From Stenotrophomonas pavanii (GTDB lineage Bacteria; Pseudomonadota; Gammaproteobacteria; Xanthomonadales; Xanthomonadaceae): a stretch of 64,000 nucleotides of DNA. Shown piece after piece: positions 16,897 through 24,411 of the stretch. The translations under genes were made by a program, and so were the position numbers. The stretch is from the NCBI RefSeq assembly GCF_900101175.1, contig NZ_FNFQ01000003.1, forward strand, positions 62,001-126,000, read 5' to 3'. Position 1 is the first letter of the stretch. Each line of letters begins with the position of its first letter. The notes beneath the pieces were generated by a model. That model was not told where the DNA came from. It did not search any database and worked only from the letters and a program-made list of their open reading frames with translations.

Positions 16897-17535
16897 ATGC
16901 GGCGACTGGGACGACGGATACTGGGAGCAGGCGCATGCTTGGCTTTAATTCTGCTGAGCGCTTGCCAGGCACAGACCGCTCCGCCGCGTCCTGAGCCTTC
17001 TTCCAGTGCTGCGCAGAACAACGTGCCGCTTGTCAGGCCGCTTACGTTGGCGTCAATGGCCGAGCCCATGGTAGTAGAGTTCGATCTTGAGCCGCCCGGT
17101 AGAAGCGCCACGCCAACACTCCTGGTTGCCGTTCGCGTAAGTGGGGGGGATGGCGCAGCAGCGCTCGAGCGGGCCTTGACGATTCAACGCGCTGGTCTGC
17201 CTGCACGCGTGCTCCTCACTCGGCTCGGGGAAATGGGTGAGGCAAATGCTCCACTCGTGCGTGTTGAGCAGCAGCCAGGAACGACCGCGACTCTTGTGCC
17301 AATCAACACTGATGGGCACGTTTCAACAGTGTGGCTTGATGACGTGGACGACACTTCACTTGAGGCAGCGGGGCTGTCCAGTCCGCAAGGGCACTACAAG
17401 CAGTTGGCAATGGCATGGGGCCAGAACCTCTCTCCAGGTCGATATCGCCTGAGTGTGGAGTTACTTGACCCCTCGGTGCGCCTTGCGCCAATCCCGGCAG
17501 AATTGCTGGTCGCCTACAAGCATAGATCAAAATAG
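16897..17535 (+). CDS. Putative immunity lipoprotein I-B, paired with effector E1
   Basis: A 212-residue lipoprotein with lipobox LLSAC (Cys23). A Pro/Ser-rich linker (about residues 24-45) leads to the shared beta domain: VEFDLEPPGRSATPTLLVAV, then an effector-specific middle part, and the C-terminal GRYRLSVELLDPSVRLAPIPAELLVAY block common to the I family. It ends 9 bp before the E1 start, so the two are co-transcribed. Immunity upstream of toxin, both tightly linked, is the usual X-Tfi/X-Tfe order. The ATG at 16897 is preferred because it gives a proper signal peptide and follows AGCGAGGACGG. Confidence 0.75.
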   Translation: MRRLGRRILGAGACLALILLSACQAQTAPPRPEPSSSAAQNNVPLVRPLTLASMAEPMVVEFDLEPPGRSATPTLLVAVRVSGGDGAAALERALTIQRAGLPARVLLTRLGEMGEANAPLVRVEQQPGTTATLVPINTDGHVSTVWLDDVDDTSLEAAGLSSPQGHYKQLAMAWGQNLSPGRYRLSVELLDPSVRLAPIPAELLVAYKHRSK

Positions 17536-17544
17536 GAGCACTTC

Positions 17545-18483
17545 ATGGACGAGCGATATCGCGTGACAGTCTACGTTGCGGCACCAGGAACCCCACTATT
17601 GGAGGGTGGAACATCTGCTGCGGGTCACGTCTACTACACGGTGGACGATGGCCGTGAGAGCATCAGCTATGGCTTTGCGCCGAAGGAGCATGGGGCAACG
17701 ACCGGTCCCGGCAAGGTTTATGACTCTGACGCGCGGGAGTACCAGAACCCCTTCTATCAGCGGACGCTCGAAATCTCGAAAGATCAGTACGAAAAGCTCA
17801 AGGCATTTGGTGCTGCGCCGGATAAGCACGGGTTCAATACGGAGTATCACGGGCTCAACAACAGTTGCATTGATTTCACTTGGGGCGCCCTGAATCACGC
17901 GGGGCTTCATCGCACCAATGCGCTGTTCATGCAAGACAAGAGTTTCGAAGGTGGACTGAAGCCACTAAGCAATGTGGAACACATCCGCAGCATTCGCGCG
18001 CCCTTTCCAGATAGCGCGTTGAATACCGAGCACTACAACAAAATGCCGGAGAGAACGCTGTTCCAGCGAATCATCAGCGATGAGCAACTGCCGCGGGACG
18101 ATCGGGATATGCTCGATTCCATCCGCAAGGGAGTTGCGGGCATCGATGAGGCGCACGGCCGTTCCTATGACGGGACCAGCGAGCGGATTTCCTTGGGGTT
18201 GTTGGCCACTGCCAAGGAGAACGGGCTGGAGCATGTCGATCATGTGGTGTTGGGTAACGCTCCAAGCAATGGTTCGGCGCAGCGACTGTTCGTGGTGCAG
18301 GGGGAGCTCAACGATCCTGCCCATGTGCGGGCGTCGATGACGGCGGAGGAGGCTGCGCGAACACCGGTGGAGCAGTCATTCGCCAAGGTCGAGCAGATTT
18401 CGCAGGCCCAGCAGGAGCGCGCCTCCTTGGCGCCGCAGGAGCCAGCCCTGGAGCAATCCCGGGCGCCGCTGCAGATGGGCTGA
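17545..18483 (+). CDS. XVIPCD type IV secretion effector E1 (X-Tfe)
   Basis: A 312-residue protein. The N-terminal domain (1-175) carries the family marker VAAPGTP, AGHVYY with His28, SYGFAPKEHG, RTLEISKDQYEKL and NNSCIDFTWGALNHAG with Cys108 and Asp110. His before Cys fits a circularly permuted papain-like (NlpC/P60, LRAT or YiiX-type) active site. The C-terminal XVIPCD (about 185-312) shows GVAGIDEAHGR, TSERISLGLLATAKENGL, HVDHVVLG, LFVVQGELNDPAH and TPVEQSF, then a Gln-rich tail. XVIPCDs target proteins to the VirB/D4-type T4SS of Xanthomonadales, which delivers toxins into rival bacteria. An AGGAGC box precedes the ATG. The enzyme activity is inferred. Confidence 0.85.
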   Translation: MDERYRVTVYVAAPGTPLLEGGTSAAGHVYYTVDDGRESISYGFAPKEHGATTGPGKVYDSDAREYQNPFYQRTLEISKDQYEKLKAFGAAPDKHGFNTEYHGLNNSCIDFTWGALNHAGLHRTNALFMQDKSFEGGLKPLSNVEHIRSIRAPFPDSALNTEHYNKMPERTLFQRIISDEQLPRDDRDMLDSIRKGVAGIDEAHGRSYDGTSERISLGLLATAKENGLEHVDHVVLGNAPSNGSAQRLFVVQGELNDPAHVRASMTAEEAARTPVEQSFAKVEQISQAQQERASLAPQEPALEQSRAPLQMG

Positions 18484-18509
18484 CTTCCAGCGACTGCACG
18501 GAAGATCAC

Positions 18510-18536
18510 AGTTTCGAGCGCCTCGGCCTCGAAACT
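18510..18536 (+). terminator. Hairpin between effectors E1 and E2
   Basis: A perfect 9-bp stem AGTTTCGAG/CTCGAAACT with a 9-nt loop starts 27 bases after the E1 stop. Only GCTTCC follows, so termination would be weak. It may separate the I-B/E1 and E2/I-C/E3 transcription units. Confidence 0.45.
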
Positions 18537-18616
18537 GCTTCCATCTCCACCTGCCCCCCATCCCACCTATGCCATCATCCGCCCAGGACCGCAGCACCCA
18601 TCAAGGCTGAACAGGC

Positions 18617-19543
18617 ATGGAGCAGGCAACACGCTACACCTTAACCCTTTATCTGGCCGCCCCTGGCACCCCGCTGAAAAGTGGAGGCGTCTCGCCGCGC
18701 GGCCACATGTACCTGCATGTCGCTGCGGGCGACGAGGTCCACAGCTACGGCTTCGCGCCACCGCGCCACGCGCCGGGCGAAACCCGTACCGGCGTGCAGT
18801 ACGCGCAGGTGCGCCACGACGATGCCGACGAGCATCTGGACCCGTACTACAGCCGCACCCTGGAAATCACCGAAGAGCACTACGGCTGCCTGCGTGATTT
18901 CGCCGAGGAACCGGCCGAGTTCGAATTCGATGTGGATCGCCCGGCCACCGTCAACCGTTGCAGCGATTTCGTCTGGGCGGCGCTGCACTATGCCGGCCTG
19001 CATCCGCTGCCGGCGCCGCTGGACGGCGGCAGCAACCTGGGCGAGTTCGCGGTGCTGTTCAACCTGCCGGAGATCCAGTGCATCGCCGCGCCGTTCCCGG
19101 GCAGCGATCTGAATGCCGAGACCCATCATGCGATGCCCGAGCGTGAGGCCGAGCATCATCGCCAGGGCGACCGCGCCAGCAATGAGCCGCCGCCGACGCC
19201 GATTGAAGTGGCCGGCACGCTGCTGGACCCTTCGCACCCAGACCATCGCCTGTTCTCGCAGCTGATCCAGAAGGTAGCGGAGCTGGACGCTGCGCATGGT
19301 CGCCCGTTCGATGCCGCCAGCCAGCGCATCAGTGCCAGTCTGCTGGTGCTGGCCAAGCAGAACAATCTCTCGCACGTGGACCACGTGCTGCTGAGCCGGC
19401 CGACCCAGAACAGCCATGCCGCCGAGAGCATCTTCATCGTGCAGGGCGACCGCAACGACCCGGGGCATCGCCGCGCCAGCATCGCCACCGAGGTGGCGGC
19501 CAAGACCGATGTAGCCGATTCGCTGCGGTTGAAGGAGCAATGA
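18617..19543 (+). CDS. XVIPCD type IV secretion effector E2 (X-Tfe)
   Basis: A 308-residue paralogue of E1. The N-terminal toxin-like domain has LAAPGTP, RGHMYLHV with His30, SYGFAPPRH, RTLEITEEHY and NRCSDFVWAALHYAG with Cys115 and Asp117. A Pro-rich linker (about 180-203) leads to the XVIPCD (204-308): VAELDAAHGR, SQRISASLLVLAKQNNL, HVDHVLLS, IFIVQGDRNDPGH. Unlike E1, E3 and E4 it ends soon after the last helix (VADSLRLKEQ) and lacks the Gln-rich C-terminal tail, which could affect secretion. Its stop overlaps the start of lipoprotein I-C (ATGA), so those two are translationally coupled. It is more GC-rich than E1. Confidence 0.85.
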   Translation: MEQATRYTLTLYLAAPGTPLKSGGVSPRGHMYLHVAAGDEVHSYGFAPPRHAPGETRTGVQYAQVRHDDADEHLDPYYSRTLEITEEHYGCLRDFAEEPAEFEFDVDRPATVNRCSDFVWAALHYAGLHPLPAPLDGGSNLGEFAVLFNLPEIQCIAAPFPGSDLNAETHHAMPEREAEHHRQGDRASNEPPPTPIEVAGTLLDPSHPDHRLFSQLIQKVAELDAAHGRPFDAASQRISASLLVLAKQNNLSHVDHVLLSRPTQNSHAAESIFIVQGDRNDPGHRRASIATEVAAKTDVADSLRLKEQ

Positions 19544-20175
19544 CGCGACCACTGCGGCGGGCGCTGGTGGTACTGGCGGTGCTGGGCGCGCTGGCGGCAT
19601 GCCGTGCGTCACCAGCGCCTGAGGTTGCGCCGCCCCTGCTGACGCGCGCACAGGCCGAGGCCCGCACGGTTGTGCCGTTCACGCGGGCCGTGCAGTTGCA
19701 GAAGGCCGGTCGGATTGCCGAGGTCACGTTTGATTTGCCGGCACCCCAGAAGCCGGCCATTCCGATCCTGAACATTGGGTTGCGGCTGCAGGATACCGAC
19801 GCGCGACGGCTGCTGGATGCTTCGGAGAAGATCACTCTCGGACGTTTGCCAACGCGGCTGCGCCTGGAACGGATTGATGGCAGCGCGCCTCGTCATGTAC
19901 AGCTCTGGCAGCGTACCCGCGATGGACGCGACTCGCAGAAGATCGGGGATGATGGCGTGGTCACAGACCTGACGACGGCGAGCGTGGACATCAACAGCTT
20001 GGCCGAGGCCGGGTTGTACTCTGAAGACCTGCTCTATCGCACGCTGCAGCTGGCGCAGGTCGGAGGCGTTGCACCCGGGCGCTACGTTCTGCGGGTCGAC
20101 CTTGTGGAGGATCGACCCCAGCTGGATGGCCTGAACGCAGAACTGATCGTTGGCTACCAATCACTAGGAAAGTAG
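19540..20175 (+). CDS. Putative immunity lipoprotein I-C
   Basis: A 211-residue lipoprotein with lipobox LGALAAC (Cys21). The shared beta domain shows VTFDLPAPQKPAIPILNIGL and, at the C-terminus, GRYVLRVDLVEDRPQLDGLNAELIVGYQS. The middle part differs from the other I proteins, as expected if each is specific for one toxin. It starts within the E2 stop codon and ends 2 bp before E3, so it could protect against either. By the I-B/E1 and I-D/E4 order (immunity first) E3 is the likelier partner. Confidence 0.75.
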   Translation: MTRPLRRALVVLAVLGALAACRASPAPEVAPPLLTRAQAEARTVVPFTRAVQLQKAGRIAEVTFDLPAPQKPAIPILNIGLRLQDTDARRLLDASEKITLGRLPTRLRLERIDGSAPRHVQLWQRTRDGRDSQKIGDDGVVTDLTTASVDINSLAEAGLYSEDLLYRTLQLAQVGGVAPGRYVLRVDLVEDRPQLDGLNAELIVGYQSLGK

Positions 20176-20177
20176 AC

Positions 20178-21191
20178 ATGCACAAGGACGATGCCGAGCG
20201 CTACAGCGTGACCATCCATCTGGCGGCCCCCGGCACGCCGCGCTACGGCCGTGATGCCGAGGGAAACAGGTTTCTGCTGGAGCCTTCGTTCGCGGGGCAC
20301 ATGTTCCTGTCGCTGCGCCGTTCGGGTGAACCCTTGCCGGAGAGCATTGGTTTCACCCACGCAGGCACCAAGGACGAGCCGAACAGGGGCAAAGTCGATG
20401 ACATGGATGTGTCGGTCTACGACAAACCCCGCTTCGAGCGCACGATCGAGATCAGCAAGGAGCAGTACGACCGCATCCTCGAGTTCTCCGCAGACCCGAA
20501 GAAGCACGGCTTCGACATGAACTACGACTTCTTCTCCAACGCCTGCACCGATTTTGCATGGGGTGCCCTGAACCACGCAGGCCTGCGCCCGGTTGGGTTG
20601 GCCGGGGAGATCAACAACTACGAGGGCGCCACCAAGGTCCTGGACAACATTCGCGCCGTCAATGCCATTCCGCAGCAGGTGAAGGGCAGCGAGCTGGACA
20701 GGGTGCAGTGGAACCCGATGCCGAAGCAGACATTCCGCGAGTGGATGTTCACCGAGAACGGCGAGCAGTGGCGCGGCAACAGCACCCTCGCGGCAAGCGG
20801 CACGCCCGCAGACCCGGCGCACGACGATCATGCCCGCCTCAACCAGATCCACCTGCAGGTGGCCGACCTCGGCGCTTTCGGTGCACACAACGGCAATGTC
20901 AGTGCCAGCCTGCTCGCGCTGTCGAAGGAGCAGCAGTTCTCGCGTGTGGACGAAGTGGTGCTGGGCGAGCCGCGCGGTGATACCGCGCCGAAGCTGTTCA
21001 TCGTGCAGGGGGACCGCAGTGACCCGGCACACCAGCGCGCCAGCATGCCGGCGGAGCTGGCAGCGCAGGCACCGGTAGAGGCCTCGTTCGAACGGGTGGC
21101 GCAGTTGCCGCAGAACCTGCCGCAGCGCGATGTGCAGCGCCTGCAGGAAGAGCAGCAGCTGCAACAGAGCCACGGCCCACGGATGGCATAG
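20178..21191 (+). CDS. XVIPCD type IV secretion effector E3 (X-Tfe)
   Basis: A 337-residue member of the effector family. The toxin-like domain has LAAPGTP followed by a 14-residue longer insert, AGHMFLSL with His41, RTIEISKEQYDRI, and SNACTDFAWGALNHAG with Cys123 and Asp125. SYGFAP is replaced by SIGFTHAG, so it is the most diverged N-terminal domain. The XVIPCD (about 212-337) has VADLGAFGAHNGN in place of the usual LDxxxGR, then VSASLLALSKEQ, RVDEVVLG, LFIVQGDRSDPAH, APVEASF and a Gln-rich tail ending HGPRMA. It follows I-C by 2 bp. Confidence 0.85.
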   Translation: MHKDDAERYSVTIHLAAPGTPRYGRDAEGNRFLLEPSFAGHMFLSLRRSGEPLPESIGFTHAGTKDEPNRGKVDDMDVSVYDKPRFERTIEISKEQYDRILEFSADPKKHGFDMNYDFFSNACTDFAWGALNHAGLRPVGLAGEINNYEGATKVLDNIRAVNAIPQQVKGSELDRVQWNPMPKQTFREWMFTENGEQWRGNSTLAASGTPADPAHDDHARLNQIHLQVADLGAFGAHNGNVSASLLALSKEQQFSRVDEVVLGEPRGDTAPKLFIVQGDRSDPAHQRASMPAELAAQAPVEASFERVAQLPQNLPQRDVQRLQEEQQLQQSHGPRMA

Positions 21192-21374
21192 CCGGAGGGC
21201 AGCGCCAAGGTCGAGCGTGTGCCATGCCTGCACCGGCGCACGCCACGCCCCCCACCTGCTACCATTCCCCGGCAACCCCAGCCAGCCCACCCGCGCAGAC
21301 AGATGCAGGTCGGGCCGTCGCAGTACGGCCCAGCGAGCCAGGACACCTTCCCGTGCCCATTCAAGGACGCTCGC

Positions 21375-22520
21375 ATGTTCCGTACTCCTCTCTTCCGTTC
21401 GGCCGCCCTGGCCCTTGCTGTATCGCTCAGCCTCGGCACGCCTTCTGCATTCGCCGACAACGCACCCGCCGCCAGCGCCACCGCGGCCGTGCAGCGCCAG
21501 GGCGTGGCCAAGGGCCTGTATGAGCTGGCCTACAGCCCGAAACAGAACGCCGTGTTCGTGGCCTCCTCCGGCGGTTTCGGCGATGACGCCGGCCCGGCCC
21601 AGGTGCTGCGCCTGAACCCGGCCACGCTGGCCGTGGAAACCCGCATCCCGCTGGAGCGCAAGGCGTTCGGCGTGGTGCTGGATGACGCCCACAACCGCCT
21701 GTACGTGGGCAACACCGTGGACCTGTCGGTGACCGTGGTCGACACCGCGCAGAACAAGGCCGTCGGCACCATCCAGCTGATGGAGAAGAAGACCGGCAAG
21801 GACGGCAAGGCCGCCTACACCCATGACCTGCGCGAGCTGGTGGTCGACAGCGCGGCCAACCGCCTGTACGTGACCGGCCACAGCAGCCAGCCGGACGTGA
21901 GCAGCGTGCTGTTCGTGATCGATACGAACACACTGAAGGTGATCAACACCATCGACGGCCTGGGCAATGCCAAGGCACCGGGCCTGGCGCTGGATGCCGC
22001 CAACAAGCGCGTCTACACCAGCAACCTGCTGGCCGAGCTGGTGGTGGTGGGCACCGATTCGAACAAGGTCGTGGCGCAGCACAAGATTGCCGCCGAGCAG
22101 CCGATGAACATCGCGCTGGACCCGGCCGGCAAGCGCCTGTTCGTCACCGACCAGGGCTCGGAGATGCTGCGTGGCTACCAGGCCAAGAGCAGTGGCCTGG
22201 TCAGCAAGCATCCGGGCCAGCGCGTGCTGGTGCTCGACCGCAGCACCGGCAAGGAACTGGCCAGCATCCCGACCGATGCCGGCCCGCTGGGCATCCTGCT
22301 GGATGCACCGCGCAAGCGCCTGTACGTGACCAACCGCGAAGCCGGTACGGTGACGGCGTACAACAGTGACAGCTACCAGAAGGTGGCGACCTACAAGGTG
22401 CCGACCCACCCGAACAGCCTGGCACTGGATGCGAAGAACAACGTGCTGTTCGTGAGTATCAAGAACGGCGAGAAGGACGACAAGGGCGCTGATGAGAGCG
22501 TAGCGCGCATCCAGCTGTAA
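21375..22520 (+). CDS. YncE-like exported beta-propeller protein
   Basis: A 381-residue protein with a cleavable signal peptide (LSLGTPSAFA, cut near residue 26). Seven-bladed beta-propeller repeats follow: blades with NRLYVGNTVDLSVTVVDT, NRLYVTGHSS, KRVYTSNLLAELVVVGT, KRLFVTDQGSEM, KRLYVTNREAGTVTAYN and NNVLFVSIKNG. E. coli YncE is periplasmic, and its role is unclear (DNA binding and iron-linked expression have been described). It sits between E3 and I-D but has no visible effector or immunity trait. The ATG at 21375 gives the signal peptide; upstream in-frame sequence is not protein-like. A weak terminator follows. Confidence 0.85.
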   Translation: MFRTPLFRSAALALAVSLSLGTPSAFADNAPAASATAAVQRQGVAKGLYELAYSPKQNAVFVASSGGFGDDAGPAQVLRLNPATLAVETRIPLERKAFGVVLDDAHNRLYVGNTVDLSVTVVDTAQNKAVGTIQLMEKKTGKDGKAAYTHDLRELVVDSAANRLYVTGHSSQPDVSSVLFVIDTNTLKVINTIDGLGNAKAPGLALDAANKRVYTSNLLAELVVVGTDSNKVVAQHKIAAEQPMNIALDPAGKRLFVTDQGSEMLRGYQAKSSGLVSKHPGQRVLVLDRSTGKELASIPTDAGPLGILLDAPRKRLYVTNREAGTVTAYNSDSYQKVATYKVPTHPNSLALDAKNNVLFVSIKNGEKDDKGADESVARIQL

Positions 22521-22563
22521 TGCGCTGACGCAAGGCCCCGCGCCGTCGCGCGTCGCATGAAGA

Positions 22564-22590
22564 AGGCAGGGCGCAGGCCTTGCCTTTTTC
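22564..22590 (+). terminator. Probable terminator after the YncE-like gene
   Basis: AAGGCAGG pairs with CCTTGCCTT (one bulged T), followed by TTTTT and CTTT. It lies 44 bases past the stop codon and separates this gene from the I-D/E4 pair. Confidence 0.55.
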
Positions 22591-22664
22591 TTTGCTCGGT
22601 TGCAGTACCCAGCGCCAACCCGCTAGGGTTGAACCCCATGGCAGGGAGCCAAAGGATCTGAATC

Positions 22665-23240
22665 ATGCTGGGTATCCACCGCTGGCTGCGCGTCGGCCTG
22701 TTGATCATGTTGAGCACAGGGCTGGGCGCCTGTTCCGGGCGTGATCCTGTCCCACCCGAGCCGCTGGATCTGGCGCAGCCGATCGCTGTGGATCAGCCGG
22801 GCCAAGGGGTGAAGTTCGAGTTCGAGATGAACGCGCGAAATTACATTCCACATCGCACCTACGCCGTGGAGTTGGAGTTACGGCGCCAGGGGACGCGAAG
22901 GCCCGATGAGCCAGACGTGGGCGCATTGAGGGTCCCGTTCGAGGTGACCCTGCAGCAACGGGTCGCCGATGCCTGGAAGGATGTTCCCACCTACGACAGC
23001 TACCAGGCCGGGGTACTTAATGCAGGTGAGCCGCTTCCAGAATGGCATGCATCCAGCGAATGGCGGTACACGTCACCGCACATGGGCAGTGACGGCCAGT
23101 ACACGCTGAGCCTGGTTGCTCTGCCAGTGGAGCCTGACACCCGCTATCGCGTTCAGGTTCGCACGGTAAAGGCCACGCCGGAACTGCAGCATTACTCGGC
23201 TCAGTTGCGGGTACATGCCGCCCGACTGCCAGGCAAGTAA
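22665..23240 (+). CDS. Putative immunity lipoprotein I-D, paired with effector E4
   Basis: A 191-residue lipoprotein with lipobox GLGAC (Cys23), the shortest of the four. It keeps the family pattern: VKFEFEMNARNYIPHRTYAVELELRR near the N-terminus and TRYRVQVRTVKATPELQHYSAQLRV at the C-terminus. It is followed 37 bp later by E4 on the same strand. It is the most diverged of the immunity paralogues, matching the fact that E4 is separated from the rest of the array by the YncE-like gene. Confidence 0.72.
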   Translation: MLGIHRWLRVGLLIMLSTGLGACSGRDPVPPEPLDLAQPIAVDQPGQGVKFEFEMNARNYIPHRTYAVELELRRQGTRRPDEPDVGALRVPFEVTLQQRVADAWKDVPTYDSYQAGVLNAGEPLPEWHASSEWRYTSPHMGSDGQYTLSLVALPVEPDTRYRVQVRTVKATPELQHYSAQLRVHAARLPGK

Positions 23241-23277
23241 ACGACCTCACCACCGGAAGGAACGAAGGAATTAACTT

Positions 23278-24348
23278 ATGGACAAGCCACGCTATACCGT
23301 AGAGATCGTTATCGCTGCTCCTGGCACGCCGCTGATCGACCCCAGGACGCGCAAGCAGGCCGTCGACGCGGAGGGCATTCCGCAGACGTCCGCCCCCGGC
23401 CACATGTTCTACGTCCTGCATGCACCCGGCGTGCCTGCGAAGAGCTATGGATTTGCTCCCAAGGAGCACGGAAGCGTGAATGGTCCTGGCACCATCATGG
23501 AGGACGACGCAACGGTCTATAAGGACCCGCGCTATACCCGCACGCTCGAGATCAGCGAAGACCAGTACAGGAAGCTCCAGCAGTTCGGATCGGACCCGGA
23601 GAAGTTCGGCTTCAGCAAGCACTATCAGGACGTGCGCAACAACTGCGTGGACTTCACCTGGGAAGCCTTGAACCACGCAGGCATCGAGCGGAAAAGAAGT
23701 ATCGACGTGAACGCGCTGGGAGGTCCTGCTGGGCAGCTTCTTCCGGATGTCCGCATTCCCCTGGACATCAAGGGGGCAGGCAAGGATGGATTCCGACCGC
23801 TGCGCAACATCCATGGCGTGGACAGCATTGATCCGCCGTTTCCGGACAGCGAGCTCAATCAGAGGAAAACCAATCCCATGCCGGAGCGTAGTTTCAAGCA
23901 ACACATGCTGAGTGACGCTGAGGGCATGGGCGAACGAAGCGGTGATCGTCTGGCCCGGCACGGTAACGATCCGCTGCTCTCGCAGATCCACCGGGGCGTG
24001 GCGCTGCTGGATGCAGAGCGGGGCCGCGACTTCGACGCCACCAGCGAGAACATCAGCGCCAGCCTGTACGTCCTTGCCAAGGCGAACGGCCTGACCCAGG
24101 TCGACCATGTGTTGCTGAGCGATCGCACCGCGCAGGCCGACGCTGCGCAGAACATCTTCATCGTGCAGGGCGAGCGCAACGATCCGGCACAGCTGCGCGC
24201 CAGCATGCCAGCAGCGGCGGCTGCGCAGACACCGGCAGAAACTTCGTTCGAGCGTGCCGAGCAGCTGTCGCAGTCTGCACAGGTGCGCACGCAGGATGAG
24301 CTGCAGCAGCGCCAAGTGCAGGAGCAGTCCGGTCCGCGCATGGCCTAG
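23278..24348 (+). CDS. XVIPCD type IV secretion effector E4 (X-Tfe)
   Basis: A 356-residue member, the longest. The toxin-like domain has IAAPGTP, a longer insert, PGHMFYVL with His42, SYGFAPKEHGSVNGPGT (very like E1), RTLEISEDQYRKLQQF and RNNCVDFTWEALNHAG with Cys123 and Asp125. A middle segment (140-228) contains DPPFPDSELN and NPMPERSFKQHM, also partly shared with E1. The XVIPCD (229-356) shows GVALLDAERGR, TSENISASLYVLAKANGL, QVDHVLLS, IFIVQGERNDPAQ and a Gln-rich tail ending SGPRMA, nearly the same ending as E3. AAGGAA boxes precede the start. Confidence 0.86.
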   Translation: MDKPRYTVEIVIAAPGTPLIDPRTRKQAVDAEGIPQTSAPGHMFYVLHAPGVPAKSYGFAPKEHGSVNGPGTIMEDDATVYKDPRYTRTLEISEDQYRKLQQFGSDPEKFGFSKHYQDVRNNCVDFTWEALNHAGIERKRSIDVNALGGPAGQLLPDVRIPLDIKGAGKDGFRPLRNIHGVDSIDPPFPDSELNQRKTNPMPERSFKQHMLSDAEGMGERSGDRLARHGNDPLLSQIHRGVALLDAERGRDFDATSENISASLYVLAKANGLTQVDHVLLSDRTAQADAAQNIFIVQGERNDPAQLRASMPAAAAAQTPAETSFERAEQLSQSAQVRTQDELQQRQVQEQSGPRMA

Positions 24349-24411
24349 CGCAGCAAGCGCCACGGCGAGCCGCCGTACTCGCGCTGGGCCGCCAGTAACA
24401 CTGCAGGCGGA

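Noticed and set aside
20154..22409. Long minus-strand frame across E3 and the YncE-like gene
   Set aside because: Opposite strand of two well-supported genes, spanning both and their intergenic gap, with His/Gln/Arg-rich sequence lacking any domain.
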